Shown here in pieces: positions 20,839-30,007 of a stretch of DNA of 64,000 nucleotides. The notes beneath the pieces were generated by a model. That model saw only the letters and a list, made by a program, of their open reading frames with translations, made no database searches and was not told the origin of the DNA. The position numbers and the translations under genes were made by a program. Numbering within the stretch: position 1 is the stretch's first letter; each line of letters begins with the position of its first letter. This DNA comes from Phytoseiulus persimilis (lineage: Eukaryota; Arthropoda; Arachnida; Mesostigmata; Phytoseiidae). Where the stretch lies: assembly GCA_037576195.1 (NCBI GenBank), contig CM075103.1:24738001-24802000 (forward strand), given 5' to 3'.

Positions 20839-21403
20839 CTACTGAAATGTTAGATACCAGTCGAAAGTTTCACACCCGCATTGATCGTGATACTTCCCGA
20901 CCAAAAGATGCACTGTGTACGTGAAGGCGGGATGGGCAACGAGTGTGCTAATTCCCTGGTCCTGGCTTGGCTGTCGAATCAAGCACGAGCGTCCTAACTG
21001 TGACGAACAGATGACGACCTTCGTGGCCATTCGACAGTTCAAGTCCGAAAATTTGAAGATTCGTCTCTGGTGAAAATCCACCAGCGGGACTGCGGAGGTC
21101 GGCCAGAACGTAGGTAGAACCTGTGTCCCCTCTGTAGTGGGGACCTGTGGTTTCTCCACCGTGGTTCCTCTGGTTACGGTTGAGTGATCCGGGGGAGGTG
21201 TCGTCTGCATGAGACGCGGCTCTTTACCCGTCGATTTGTCTGTTAAATTGATGGATAAAATTGCCAATACATTGATACAAAAGTCGAATAACGGACAGGA
21301 CGAATGAGCCCACGGAAGTCAACTCACCGAGACTGGCTCGAAGCAAGGCCAGTGAAAAAAGAAGAAGAAGGAACAGCAGAAGGCTGGCAGCGCACCACTT
21401 CAT
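20839..21403 (-). CDS. antisense ORF-B: spliced signal-peptide protein, about 158 residues
   Basis: The ATG at 21403 opens a 25-residue hydrophobic leader (MKWCAAS, then a Leu/Phe-rich run). The exon ends at 21328 before GTGAGT and resumes at 21239 after TTTAACAG. This 88-bp intron (21240-21327) exactly restores frame into a second exon open to the TAG at 20839. The mature part has a Thr/Pro-rich mucin-like stalk followed by a domain with six Cys ending in HDQCGCETFDWYL. The unspliced frame would stop at 21224 instead. The frame is also open upstream of the ATG and includes a PSAP late-domain-like motif and an SRRE segment before the hydrophobic run, so a longer type II membrane form is possible. 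The protein family is not recognised. Confidence 0.6.
21240..21327 (-). other. intron of antisense ORF-B
   Basis: On the minus strand the ends are CG|GTGAGT and TTTAACAG|AC, 88 bp. Removal joins two frames that differ by one, which is the required correction. Confidence 0.65.
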
Positions 21404-21519
21404 GACGGTTTCGCGCCTGGACTCCGAAAAATCAGTCGAAGGAAAACTGTCACACAGTGAAAAAGGTGGAGCACTCGGAGCGTACGGATTTATGAACAAC
21501 TCCACGTCCTCGAGATGAT

Positions 21520-22522
21520 CTACTCCCAATGACCCTTGGGGTAGCGAAGGGTCGCCACCAGACAACAGAATCTGTTGCGGGTGTGACACCAGGGATGACC
21601 CGGCAAAATCAGATGTAGATCCGCGTACCGATGAATAACAATTGGGACCTCGTCCAGAGCCAACTGATGAATAAGCGCTTGATGCTCCACGAGGAACTCG
21701 CCGTAAATGTGCGGATCGTTCCCCTGAACGAACTGGCAGATCTGAATCAATGGTTCCGGCGGTACTGTCCGAAGGAATACAGTGGAGGTTAAGAAACGAT
21801 ATGTCCGACGCGCCTCATCTCTAAATTAACGTGAATGTCTCATGAGCACTTCAATGCGGGACCTCATCTCAAGATATTGCGTAATATGTGGACTTACTGA
21901 AAAGACTCTTGTCCGCAACTCGAAGCCGATGAAGATCTGTTTCCCCGCGAAGAAGAGGAATGAGAGTCAGCAGGGACCTCTGGTTCAACGATTCGAATTC
22001 TTGCAACGGGCCGAGATTTCGCCTGCTGACCCCACAGAAATGTGCAGACAGCTGCTCGGTCGGCCCCTGTGTCACCGAGGGAAGACGGATACGTTTCTCT
22101 GCCGACTGGTGTGAGGACGGACTTGGCGGTCGCTTTGACTGCCCCGGAGTCCCCTCTTGCTCCAGGTTGGATGTGCACAACTGACACGGACTCGGAAGAT
22201 CCGGGAAGGGTTCCCGGAACAGACCCGGCTCGTTGAGCACCGAGTTGGACGGATCGATGTCGAAGTTCTGATTCTCGTCCAGGCACAGTAGACTCGGGTC
22301 TACACTGTGAAAGTCACTGATGAGTTCAGCCCTGAGGGTTGGTGCAGGCTTTGTCGGCGTCTCAAAAGATTCCACGGCCGTATTGAGGTAACAGGCCGGG
22401 AAAACGACAAGGGGGACCCGATCGATCAATTTGTCAATCGGATAACCCAGGTACGAACTCGCACGTACCTTGTGATGTTCCTTGCCTGACTTGCGATGGA
22501 CAACTTTGGATGAGTCCGCCAG
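21520..22522 (-). CDS. antisense ORF-A: spliced long frame, probably non-AUG start
   Basis: A minus-strand frame is open from upstream of 22600 to 21898 with no ATG. GTAAGT at 21892-21897 is a perfect donor. After a 133-bp intron that ends CTTCGGACAG at 21765, the frame continues to the TAG at 21520. The junction keeps phase. A CTG at 22522 with A at -3 and G at +4 lies in frame about 40 nt inside the predicted transcript; using it gives about 289 residues. The protein is acidic and Pro/Ser-rich in the middle, with a basic KRPPSPSS...EKRIRL patch, then a globular tail (for example GEFLVEHQALIHQLALDEV and CHTRNRFCC). A second frame, which continues into ORF-B's frame, is also open through part of this exon. 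No family is recognised. The start codon is inference. Confidence 0.5.
21765..21897 (-). other. intron of the antisense transcript
   Basis: The 133-bp minus-strand intron has a GTAAGT donor, a CTTAAC branch-like motif, a pyrimidine-rich stretch and a GGACAG acceptor. Unlike its flanking exons, it contains ATGs on the minus strand (three). Confidence 0.6.
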
Positions 22523-22589
22523 CTTTGTCAGCTTTGTAAGCACAGGGACCGACCAGAGAGCACTTGAACTCGAGTGAAAATCGCACCCA

Positions 22590-22599
22590 TATATATACG
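22590..22599 (-). promoter_or_regulatory. TATA-like box for the antisense cassette
   Basis: The minus strand reads GTATATATATGGG here. A start site 25-30 nt downstream (near 22562) would begin just before the ATG-free stretch. The last ATG before the signal-peptide start is inside this box (22590), so the promoter position and the ATG-free region agree. Confidence 0.45.
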
Positions 22600-22619
22600 G
22601 AAAAATTGGAGGCGCCACC

Positions 22620-23145
22620 GTCTATGTATCAACATGTTTCTACAGTGTTAATCATAAAACACATGACCACCTCGTAATGTTAAACGATGTCAAGATCATG
22701 AAGAAACAACATGTCCATGTTGTGACTAATAAAACCCAACGACCTATAAAATAAGTGTGAGAGAAGAACCACCTGACAATGTAACGAGCATCAGAAACCA
22801 CCGATGCAATGTTAAAACTCTGCAGTATTGGACATGCCCGGACAGGCATAATCTGTCTCCTAAGGAAAAACGAAATCAATCTCAAAGGCTCAGAGGGCAT
22901 AAGAGGAAGATGTTTACTCGGACCCATGTGTCAAACCATAATGGAACAGATTGGAAACAATGTATCAATATTTTAACGACTAACAGATGGACGAATTTAT
23001 GGGCACTAACCATCACCGACATTGAAAAGAACCTTGTAACTGCCTAATGACATGATGTGTCTTTGGAGAGATGGATAACAGCGTGTTTGGAAGAAGTCAT
23101 AAAACACGGAAAGAACATTGACGCGCTCTGGCGAATGGAGGGGTG
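22620..23145. other. interval between antisense promoter and 3' LTR
   Basis: No convincing gene is seen. An ATG-started minus-strand frame (22652-22927, 91 codons) ends in a hydrophobic stretch and could be an upstream antisense exon, but no good donor joins it to the cassette. The plus-strand frame 22757-23047 starts on GTG. The purine-rich GGAGGGGTG at 23137-23145 is the polypurine tract for plus-strand priming. Confidence 0.5.
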
Positions 23146-23378
23146 TGTTGAGAAATTAGGATTCCCTCAGCACGCGTCCCTGTTCAGGTTTGGATGAGGC
23201 CACATCAGAGGCCTCACGACATGCGTAGGTACGGGTGAAGTCGACCGACTTCACCCTTGCCACTTCAGTACATCAGGACTATATAAGGCAACCATTCGGA
23301 CAGAATAAACACCGAGACAGTAACCGATACGGTATCCGTTGTATTTACTTGGTGGAACGAATCTGTGAACTTCCAACA
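23146..23378 (+). repeat. 3' LTR
   Basis: The 233 bp read as identical to the 5' LTR. AATAAA lies at 23304-23309 and the palindrome at 23233-23256. It is followed at once by the target duplication CGAGA and the resumed minisatellite. Confidence 0.97.
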
Positions 23379-24226
23379 CGAGACCAATCTGGCCATTAGT
23401 TTCCAACTCTGGAGGGGTGATTCCGAGACCAATCTGACCATTACTTCCCAACTCTGGAGGGGTGATTCCGAGACCAATCTGACCATTACTTCCCAACTCT
23501 GGAGGGGTGATTCCGAGACCAATCTGGCGATTAGTTTCCAACTCTGGAGGGGTGATTCCGAGACCAATCTGGCCATTACTTCCCAACTCCGGAGGGGTGA
23601 TTCCTAGACCAATTTGTCCATTACTTCCCAACTCCGGAGGGTTGATTCCGAGACCAATCTGGCCATTACTTCCCAACTCCGGAGGGGTGATTCCGAGACC
23701 AATCTGGCCATTAGTTTCCAACTCTGGAGGGGTGATTCCGAGACCAATCGGGCCATTAGTTTCCAACTCTGGAGGGGTGATTCCGAGACCAATCTGACCA
23801 TTACTTCCCAACTCTGGAGGGGTGATTCCGAGACCAATCTGACCATTACTTCCCAACTCTGGAGGGGTGATTCCGAGACCAATCTGGCCATTAGTTTCCA
23901 ACTCTGGAGGGGTGATTCCGAGACCAATCTGGCCATTACTTCCCAACTCCGGAGGGGTGATTCCTAGACCAATTTGTCCATTACTTCCCAACTCCGGAGG
24001 GTTGATTCCGAGACCAATCTGGCCATCACTTCCCAACTCCGGAGGGGTGATTCCGAGACAAATCTGGCCATTAGTTTCCAACTCTGGAGGGGTGATTCCG
24101 AGTCCAATCTGACCATTACTTCCCAACTCTGGAGGGGTGATTCCGAGACCAATCTGACCATTACTTCCCAACCCTGGAGGGGTGATTCCGAGACCAATCT
24201 GACCATTACTTTCCAACTCTGGAGGA
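23379..24226. repeat. 45-bp minisatellite, right part (about 19 units)
   Basis: These are the same 45-bp units as at 14905-15096. A distinctive pair of variant units (CCTAGACCAATTTGTCC, then GGGTTGATTCC) recurs at about 23601 and 23961, exactly 360 bp apart, with matching neighbours. This shows a higher-order repeat of eight units. The long open frames across it on both strands (IGLGITPPELGSNGQ-type repeats on the minus strand) follow from the period being a multiple of three. Confidence 0.95.
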
Positions 24227-24894
24227 CTCGAGCGAAGCTTAGTCGGGCTAGGAATAGACCTGGTAGAGTAGACGGGGTGCTTGCGGTGTTTCTCTTCAGA
24301 TCTAGATCTAGAGGAACGGCCGGATTTCGCCGCTAGGAAGCAACGAACGATTTTGCCATATTCTCCTGATTAGGCTCCGCCAGACGGTGCTTGCGGTGTT
24401 TCTCCATAGATTCAAATCTCGCCCCGACCGCGGTGTCGACTCCGCCGCCTGCACATGTTGCACATGTTTCACATGGGGGCACATCTGACTGCCTTCTGGC
24501 TACCAATTACAATGCAATCTAATTGGCGGCGTAGATGTGATCGTCTTTGGAGTGTACCGCCATGCTAGGGGTCGCTCGTTTACAATTTTCGCTATGTCCG
24601 TCAACAAATCTGAGAACGAGCACGGTTCAGAAAGCCGGAGAAACAACGAACGCTCAGGGGGGAAAATATGGCGGGCAGGAAGAGAGAGACCTCACGAGAG
24701 GGGAGTGAAGCGAATAAAAAGAGGCGTCGAGACTGGAGGAATCACTGTTCTTTCGGACGAATTGTGAGACTATCCATCCACTTCCTCATTGTGTAGTCCC
24801 AGCAAACTTCGAGCTCTCAACCCGATCCCGATCAGCGCCACAAACTCCTTCGCTAGTGTTCGAGTAAGTTCAGCTTCGAATCGTGTTACTCGCA
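24227..24894. other. no gene; short direct repeat
   Basis: The phrase GGTGCTTGCGGTGTTTCTC occurs at about 24276 and 24387, about 111 bp apart, and ACATGTTGCACATGTTTCACATG forms a small repeat near 24454. No supported gene is seen upstream of the hAT start. Confidence 0.5.
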
Positions 24895-26655
24895 ATGGCT
24901 TCCGCGAATACGTCAGAACTCGGAGGGTTCTCAGCTTGGGTGTGGAGCCACTTCACACTCGTTCAGATCTCGGACGACGTGGTGAAGACAGAGTGCCGGA
25001 ATTGTCGTAGGATGTTGGCATACATGGGCCAAACGACCTCGATGCTAAAGCATCTCAGGACTGTTCACTGCATGATCCCACCGCCATCTCCATCTATCCC
25101 AAGGCGAGTTGCGCAAGCGACAGCGTCACAATTGTCAACTGCGTTCGATGCTGCTGTCGTGCACTACGATTTAAACACCATCATCGCAGGACTCGCGGCC
25201 GAGGAGCACGTTCCCTCCAAGACCATAGCCACCTCACCGACCTTCAAACTCCTCCTCGAGTCGCTTGTCGGACGAGCCTCGCCGAAATCGCCGAACTCAG
25301 TGAAAGCGATCGTGAACACGAGGGCGAACGAAGCTCGGAAGAGCGTGCGAGACTCGTTGGAGCAGTACCAAAGGTCAGGAAAAAGCTTCTCCATATGCTT
25401 CGACGAGGCCGTCGCATCCAATTCTCAGCACAGCTACATCAGCTTGAGTCTGCGGACAGAACCAGCGGCCGGTGATGATCATGCTGGTCCTGATACATAC
25501 CTCGGACTGATACAACTCGCCGGTAAAGGGAACGCCGACACCATCGCCGCGGCAGTTACAAATCGCCTACGAGAGTATGGAGTGAACATCCGTAACTGCT
25601 TCTTTGCTGTGACGGACGGGGCAGCTGTGATGGAGAGCACCGTTTCGAAGCTGGGATTGAAATCGCAGCTGTGTTTCGCTCACGCCCTCCATATCGCTCT
25701 CCAGAAGGCTCGACCTATCGGCGAGTGTGTCCATCTCGCAGCGCGGTGAAACGTTCTCCAGTGATGATGTGGATGAAGGCGACGACGAGAACGAGGCAGC
25801 CGTTTCATCAGGCGACGACGTCCAGGACGACACGGACATGGAAACCGAGACCGAGCCGCGAAGCTCCCTGGATCATGCATCCGGCGAGGACATCTCTCAA
25901 AACTCCATGGACGGCGAATCAGATGACGGCGACTTCCAATGCTTCGCCGCGGCTGTGTCCGAGGACGAAGCAAGAGAGAACGAAGTGGTCGTCTCCGTGA
26001 AGACGAGTTTGCGCCGGCTGCGAAAGACCCTCAAACTCATCAAGAGAAGTGCCCCAAGCGCCACAAGCTTCGAGAAGTTACCAGGCAAAACCACGGCAAG
26101 AGTCTCCAGGTGAGCGTTCAGTCGTAGCTCCTGGCTCATTTCGCGACGATTCATTGTATATACGTCATCATCCTCATGGGGTTTGTAGACGGCTAAACCA
26201 ACTTTTCTTCTCATTTCCAGGTGCTTCTTGATACCAAAATTCGCTGGTCGTCGACGGCAGCAATGCTCGAGCGAGCCTTATTGATTCTGCCATCGATCAA
26301 AACAGTTCTCTCGGACTCAAACGAGAGTGCTATCAATGCACAGGAGAGGGAGAACTTAGGGCATATCCTGGCGGCGATCAAGCCTTTCAAAACCGCTATA
26401 GACATGCTCAGCTCTGCGCAGGCCAACCTCGTGTATGCTGACCGCATCATACTCGCCCTCTTGCAATGCCTGCACGACCTTGACTCGGGTCTGTCATTAC
26501 TTCTCCGCAATTCGGTGGCCCTGGAAGTACTGAAACGAAGGACAGGCTACTCGAGCGTCCTACAATATCTCCTGGACCCCAGTTATGACTGGTCTTTCGA
26601 AGGATCGCTCGGCATCGCGCGGCTCAGCCAATCGGAGATTCGGAACCTGCTCAAC
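24895..26655 (+). pseudogene. hAT transposase gene (family C), cut off by the tandem array
   Basis: The ATG at 24895 opens a BED finger with C34, C37, H53 and H58. It is followed by the catalytic region: CFDEAVAS (first Asp block), VTDGAAVM (second Asp) and CFAHALHIALQKA. The frame then shifts by one into a strongly acidic linker (about 25727-26109) ending in LRRLRKTLKLIKRS. A likely intron ends at TTTCCAG (26220). The next exon starts LLDTKIRWSSTAAMLERALLI, the family RWNST block, and is open until array sequence begins at 26655. The consensus donor CAG|GTGAGC at 26110 does not keep phase, while a weaker GT at 26102 does. The third catalytic residue region and the C-terminal dimerisation domain are missing, so the enzyme should be inactive. 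Confidence 0.7.
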
Positions 26656-27130
26656 TCAGAAGCCTTTTGGAAACGTCCTCTCAACGCTTTTCATCAATGT
26701 TTGCCTTGCAAGAAGAGACCTTAGAATCAGAGTCGAATTGTCGGAATCATTTTCGTCTTCTCTAGCGACGGAGGAGTCATTTCACTGCGACCCATTCATC
26801 GGTATATACTCGCCAGTTGTTGTCGACGGATTCTCGTTGAGAAAGGCGACCAAGTCGTCGTCACTCAGTTCGACAGGTCGGCCTGATCGTGGCTCATCGT
26901 TCAGGTCCTGGTTGCTGTCTTGGAACTTGGCGAACCACCTCTTCACTGTTGGAAGAGACGAAGTGGCTTCACGGAACACGGGTTTCAATTGCTTCGTCTC
27001 GGCCGTTGAATTCCCCTTGAGGAACTCGTAGAGCATTGCACTCCGGATCAGTTCATCTCGGGTGGGCATTCCGGGTTGATGGCTGCAGTTTTTGAAATTT
27101 CCACTTTCTTCCAGCGTATCCTATCCATGG
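26655..27130. repeat. array unit U0, partial (spacer only)
   Basis: Only the spacer with its mariner-type ORF is present. The right inverted-repeat arm that precedes the spacer elsewhere is missing; in its place the hAT gene joins directly at CTCAGAAG. Confidence 0.85.
26782..27069 (-). pseudogene. orphan mariner-type transposase N-terminal (HTH) ORF, copy 0
   Basis: The 95-codon minus-strand ORF has an ATG start. It reads IRSAMLYEFLKGNSTAET, TVKRWFAKFQ and DEPRSGRPVELSDDDL, then TTTGEY. These match the paired-like double helix-turn-helix DNA-binding domain of mariner transposases, including the linker motif PRSGRP. It stops where the second half of the second HTH should be, and no DD34D/DD-E catalytic domain follows. 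The same truncation is present in every copy, so it predates the array. It is either a fossil or a DNA-binding protein without a transposase. Confidence 0.7.
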
Positions 27131-27510
27131 GACCGTTCAACTGGCGGAAAAAGGGTCACCAAAAAAACACAAAAATATTGAATCTTCGGGAGCCGATATC
27201 TCCGCTTTGCCGTGGCCAAAATGCTCAACTTTTTTTCTGAAACCGCTCATTTTTTGACGAACTTCATTATTCTAAAGAGAAACCAGAGGGTCATAATCTT
27301 AGTTTCGCCGGAAGCGCAAAATCGCGGTTTTTCGAATTTCGACCATTTCAGTAAAATCGATCCTGTGAGCACGGTGCTTTTTAAAAAATCCATCTGGAAG
27401 CCGAGTGGATTCCGCACATTTCGTATATTTTATCATCTCTCTGCGCCTCTTGGGAGCGGATTGATGAGCGATTGAAATTAGGGGCCCAGAACTTTTGCAT
27501 CCACCCAATA
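27109..27510. repeat. left inverted-repeat arm of U1
   Basis: The arm starts TTCCAGCGTATCC and ends near GCATCCACCCAATA. It is the diverged reverse complement of the right arms found before each spacer in U3-U8. At this end of the array its partner is missing. Confidence 0.8.
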
Positions 27511-30007
27511 GTTATCGGAAGCTTCCCCTCGTGCGGAGACCATTATGTCCCGAAAATTCCAAGTTCATTGAAACACACATTTCGGAAAAGACAGTGCATC
27601 GACCTTGAGAACCACGTTTTGAATTCAAGCTCCAGACCCGGATTTTCAGACGGCCTTTCAAAGCCGTTCGCGAGGAGCTCCATGATGATAATGAGATTTC
27701 TTTGTCAGCGATTGGCAACCGTTTCCTACATATTCTGAGCGACGTCTCGCTGCGTGGAGCCGTGAAAGTCCGTCCTGTTGACTCCTCCCCGAATAATCGG
27801 ATTGTCAGATACTCTGTCTGCGTTCGTTCTTCGAGTTTAACCGAAGAAATCTGAAGTATCCATACCACCGAGGGCAGACATGTTCCAGGTCTGTGCATAT
27901 GAAATCATAATTTTTTCTCTGAATATTTTCCAGTTTGCATTGATCCGCTAAAATGTCAAGATAAATTCAGGCTCCAACCACCGCCCTGAGACAAAAAACC
28001 AGGAACGGCTCAACCAAAGGTTGAAGCGACGCGCAGAAATGTGAACGCCAGGTCGGGACGCAGATGAGATCGTTGATAAATGAACTGGATAGTACGGCGG
28101 ATCGCCCACAGGAAAGCGAGGCAATGATTTTCTGAGGGGTGTGGTCCACCCCCTGGAGACCGAAAAACGCTCTAACACATAGAGATATTTTATCGATAGC
28201 GGTTACAAGGATTAAAATTTTCCCGAGTGCTCCCGCCTAAAACCCCCCTCAATTTCTTCTCGACGGTCTTATCTTCAGCGCTCCGGAACGTCGACGGACG
28301 GTGATCAATTTGTCGAAATACGATTTGCCCGAGGATTCTGTGTGTTCCCGATTCTACTTGGAGCCAGCGGATTTGCATGAACAGGACTCGGGAACTTATC
28401 GGTCGCATTGTGATGGCGTTCACTCCCGGCAGATTATTCGGTTTCGGCGTGTATTTGAATTCATTGAAGACGGCCGAGGCTGGTTTGCGACAGTGGGTAG
28501 GACTGGAGTTCGACGACGCCCTCGCGGAAGAGCCGAAGACATCTTAGAATCTTTTCCTTTCCTCAATGAGACGTCACAGGTGGAACACAGTTTTGCAGGA
28601 CGATCCACACACCCTAGAAGTTCTATCAATGGCTAATGTCCCTGTCCCGCAACGCCGAGATAATTACGGCATCATAACCGATCACACACAGAGCACGCGT
28701 GACCTGATTCTTGTTCCATGAACAGTTTGTGAAATTTCGCCGTCGCCGCCTTTTTTTCGTATCTCAGGTCATTCGGCGTATCTATCATCTCATCACAGCT
28801 CTCGATCTCGTTCGACTCCTATTATGATATATCTGTGTGCTCCTCGGTGTCATGCTGGTTGTGAGTGATTGGATTTCCTATACTTACAGTCGAGTTTGAG
28901 CATCCGTTACCCGTATGCCTTGAGTTCGACTCAATTGTGCTTCGGCGTCAAACATCTTCTCGGACCGCATCTTAGCAATTCGGTAAAAGTCATCCCCTTC
29001 CTCTCACGAATTCCGACATCATGGCTGCGTACCTCTGGTCTGTCCTCGACACTCTCGAGATCATTCGACCCTTTCACGTACCCCGTGCCACCGGAAACAA
29101 ATGCCGGCATAGTCCTACGAGCTCCCGAAATCAATCTGGGACGAATGACCCGAGCGCGATCAAGGGAAGGGGGCGTCCGTGTACGCACACTGTATCGGAC
29201 CACATGCATCGGAAGGCTCGATTCTCCGGACGCATAACTCCATACGCATGAGCGACCTACTGGCAATTGAATCCCCGAAGTAGATAACATTGGGATCCCT
29301 TGCTGAGTAAACTAGCACACGATTTTTTTCGGTCACCCCTTCTTTCTCCTCCTGCAAGATTTGGAAGCTGTTTCAATCTCATTCGCTGCTCGGGAATTGA
29401 CTCTCAGTTCGTCAATCACTTTTCGGCATGATTATAACGCGGACTGATTTCCATCTATCATCATCAACATTATTTAGAGATGTTGCGAAGAATGAGCAGT
29501 CGAAATTCTAATCTGAGACGATGCTTTATTGAAAATTTCATACAAGTCGCCCATCAATACATATGGCCGTTCACACCCGGATGCAAGTAAGTGCAATTCG
29601 GGCCGAGTCGACAGTTTCCAGCTTCGAAAAATTTGCACAAGGACCTCGGCGCGCGATGAGGATGTCTGCGTCCTCTCCTTTGCTCATGGTCTCGCCGGAG
29701 AGGCAGCATCGTGGAGTGAGCCGGTACCGACAGCGAGCCCTGGTTATTCCCTGATTTCGCACCCCGAAACTGAGGAACCAGACCGAAGGGAGGCGGGCTT
29801 GGCGGTGCTTCGGCACGCCTCTGCGCGGCAAGATACTCTTCAGTAAAATACTCCGGGATCCATTTTTGCGGAACCATCTGCGTCTGACGACTCCAATCAA
29901 GGATAGAAGGAGCTGATCCAACATTCCACAAACTTGCGGCCATCGCCAGTGAAGCACCGGCTGATCCTCCGCCGAAACATTGAGCGGTCGACGGAATCTG
30001 GGAGGAG
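27131..30007. repeat. array unit U1, truncated (2877 bp)
   Basis: The unit holds the left arm and left half of a full unit and stops at GAATCTGGGAG inside the CCCH gene, where it joins the next left arm. The CCCH promoter and 5' half, the right arm and the spacer are absent. In the unassigned half (27511-29530) several frames are open. One plus-strand reading without an ATG (about 27630-27855) follows a GATTTTCAG acceptor-like site and includes FKAVREELHDDNEISLSAIGN, which may be a real exon. Others (for example 28301-28636 and 28869-29237) overlap each other and are unassigned. Confidence 0.9.
29554..30004 (-). pseudogene. CCCH zinc-finger gene, truncated copy in U1
   Basis: Only about the last 145-150 codons of the CCCH protein remain, including the complete finger. 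Upstream the frame runs into the left inverted-repeat arm of the next unit with no ATG, so the N-terminal half and promoter are gone. Confidence 0.85.

Larger units (their letters stand above)
15097..23378 (+). mobile_element. complete Ty1/copia LTR retrotransposon with extra sense and antisense genes
   Basis: Two 233-bp LTRs that start TGTTG and end CAACA bound 8.28 kb. They read as identical by eye, so the insertion is young. The 5-bp sequence CGAGA is present on both sides (15092-15096 and 23379-23383), and joining the flanks restores one continuous 45-bp minisatellite unit. In order, the body holds a 94-bp leader, a gag-pol frame with the copia domain order, an overlapping membrane-protein ORF, and a convergent antisense cassette of about 1.8 kb. 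About 500 bp without an assigned gene, a purine-rich tract (GGAGGGGTG, 23137-23145) and the 3' LTR follow. Both the membrane ORF and the antisense genes are additions to the usual copia plan. Confidence 0.97.

Noticed and set aside
21842..22236. Plus-strand frames across the antisense cassette
   Set aside because: They overlap the minus-strand exons, lack splice-consistent continuation and carry no motif; the ATG asymmetry and splice signals favour the minus strand.
23251..24216. Open frame of over 300 codons with a 15-residue repeat (IGLGITPPELGSNGQ type)
   Set aside because: It is a by-product of a 45-bp minisatellite whose period is a multiple of three; frames are open on both strands and no start or regulatory signal fits.
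28377..28560. Plus-strand reading ELIGRIVMAFTPGRLFGFGVYL, faintly like a BH1 region of BCL-2 proteins
   Set aside because: The resemblance is short, no BH2/BH3 context exists, and another overlapping frame is equally open; not supportable.
29160..29357. Repeated short frames (for example 65, 119 and 122 codons) in the unassigned half of each unit
   Set aside because: Several frames on both strands are open over the same bases with no family motif, so none can be chosen as a gene.
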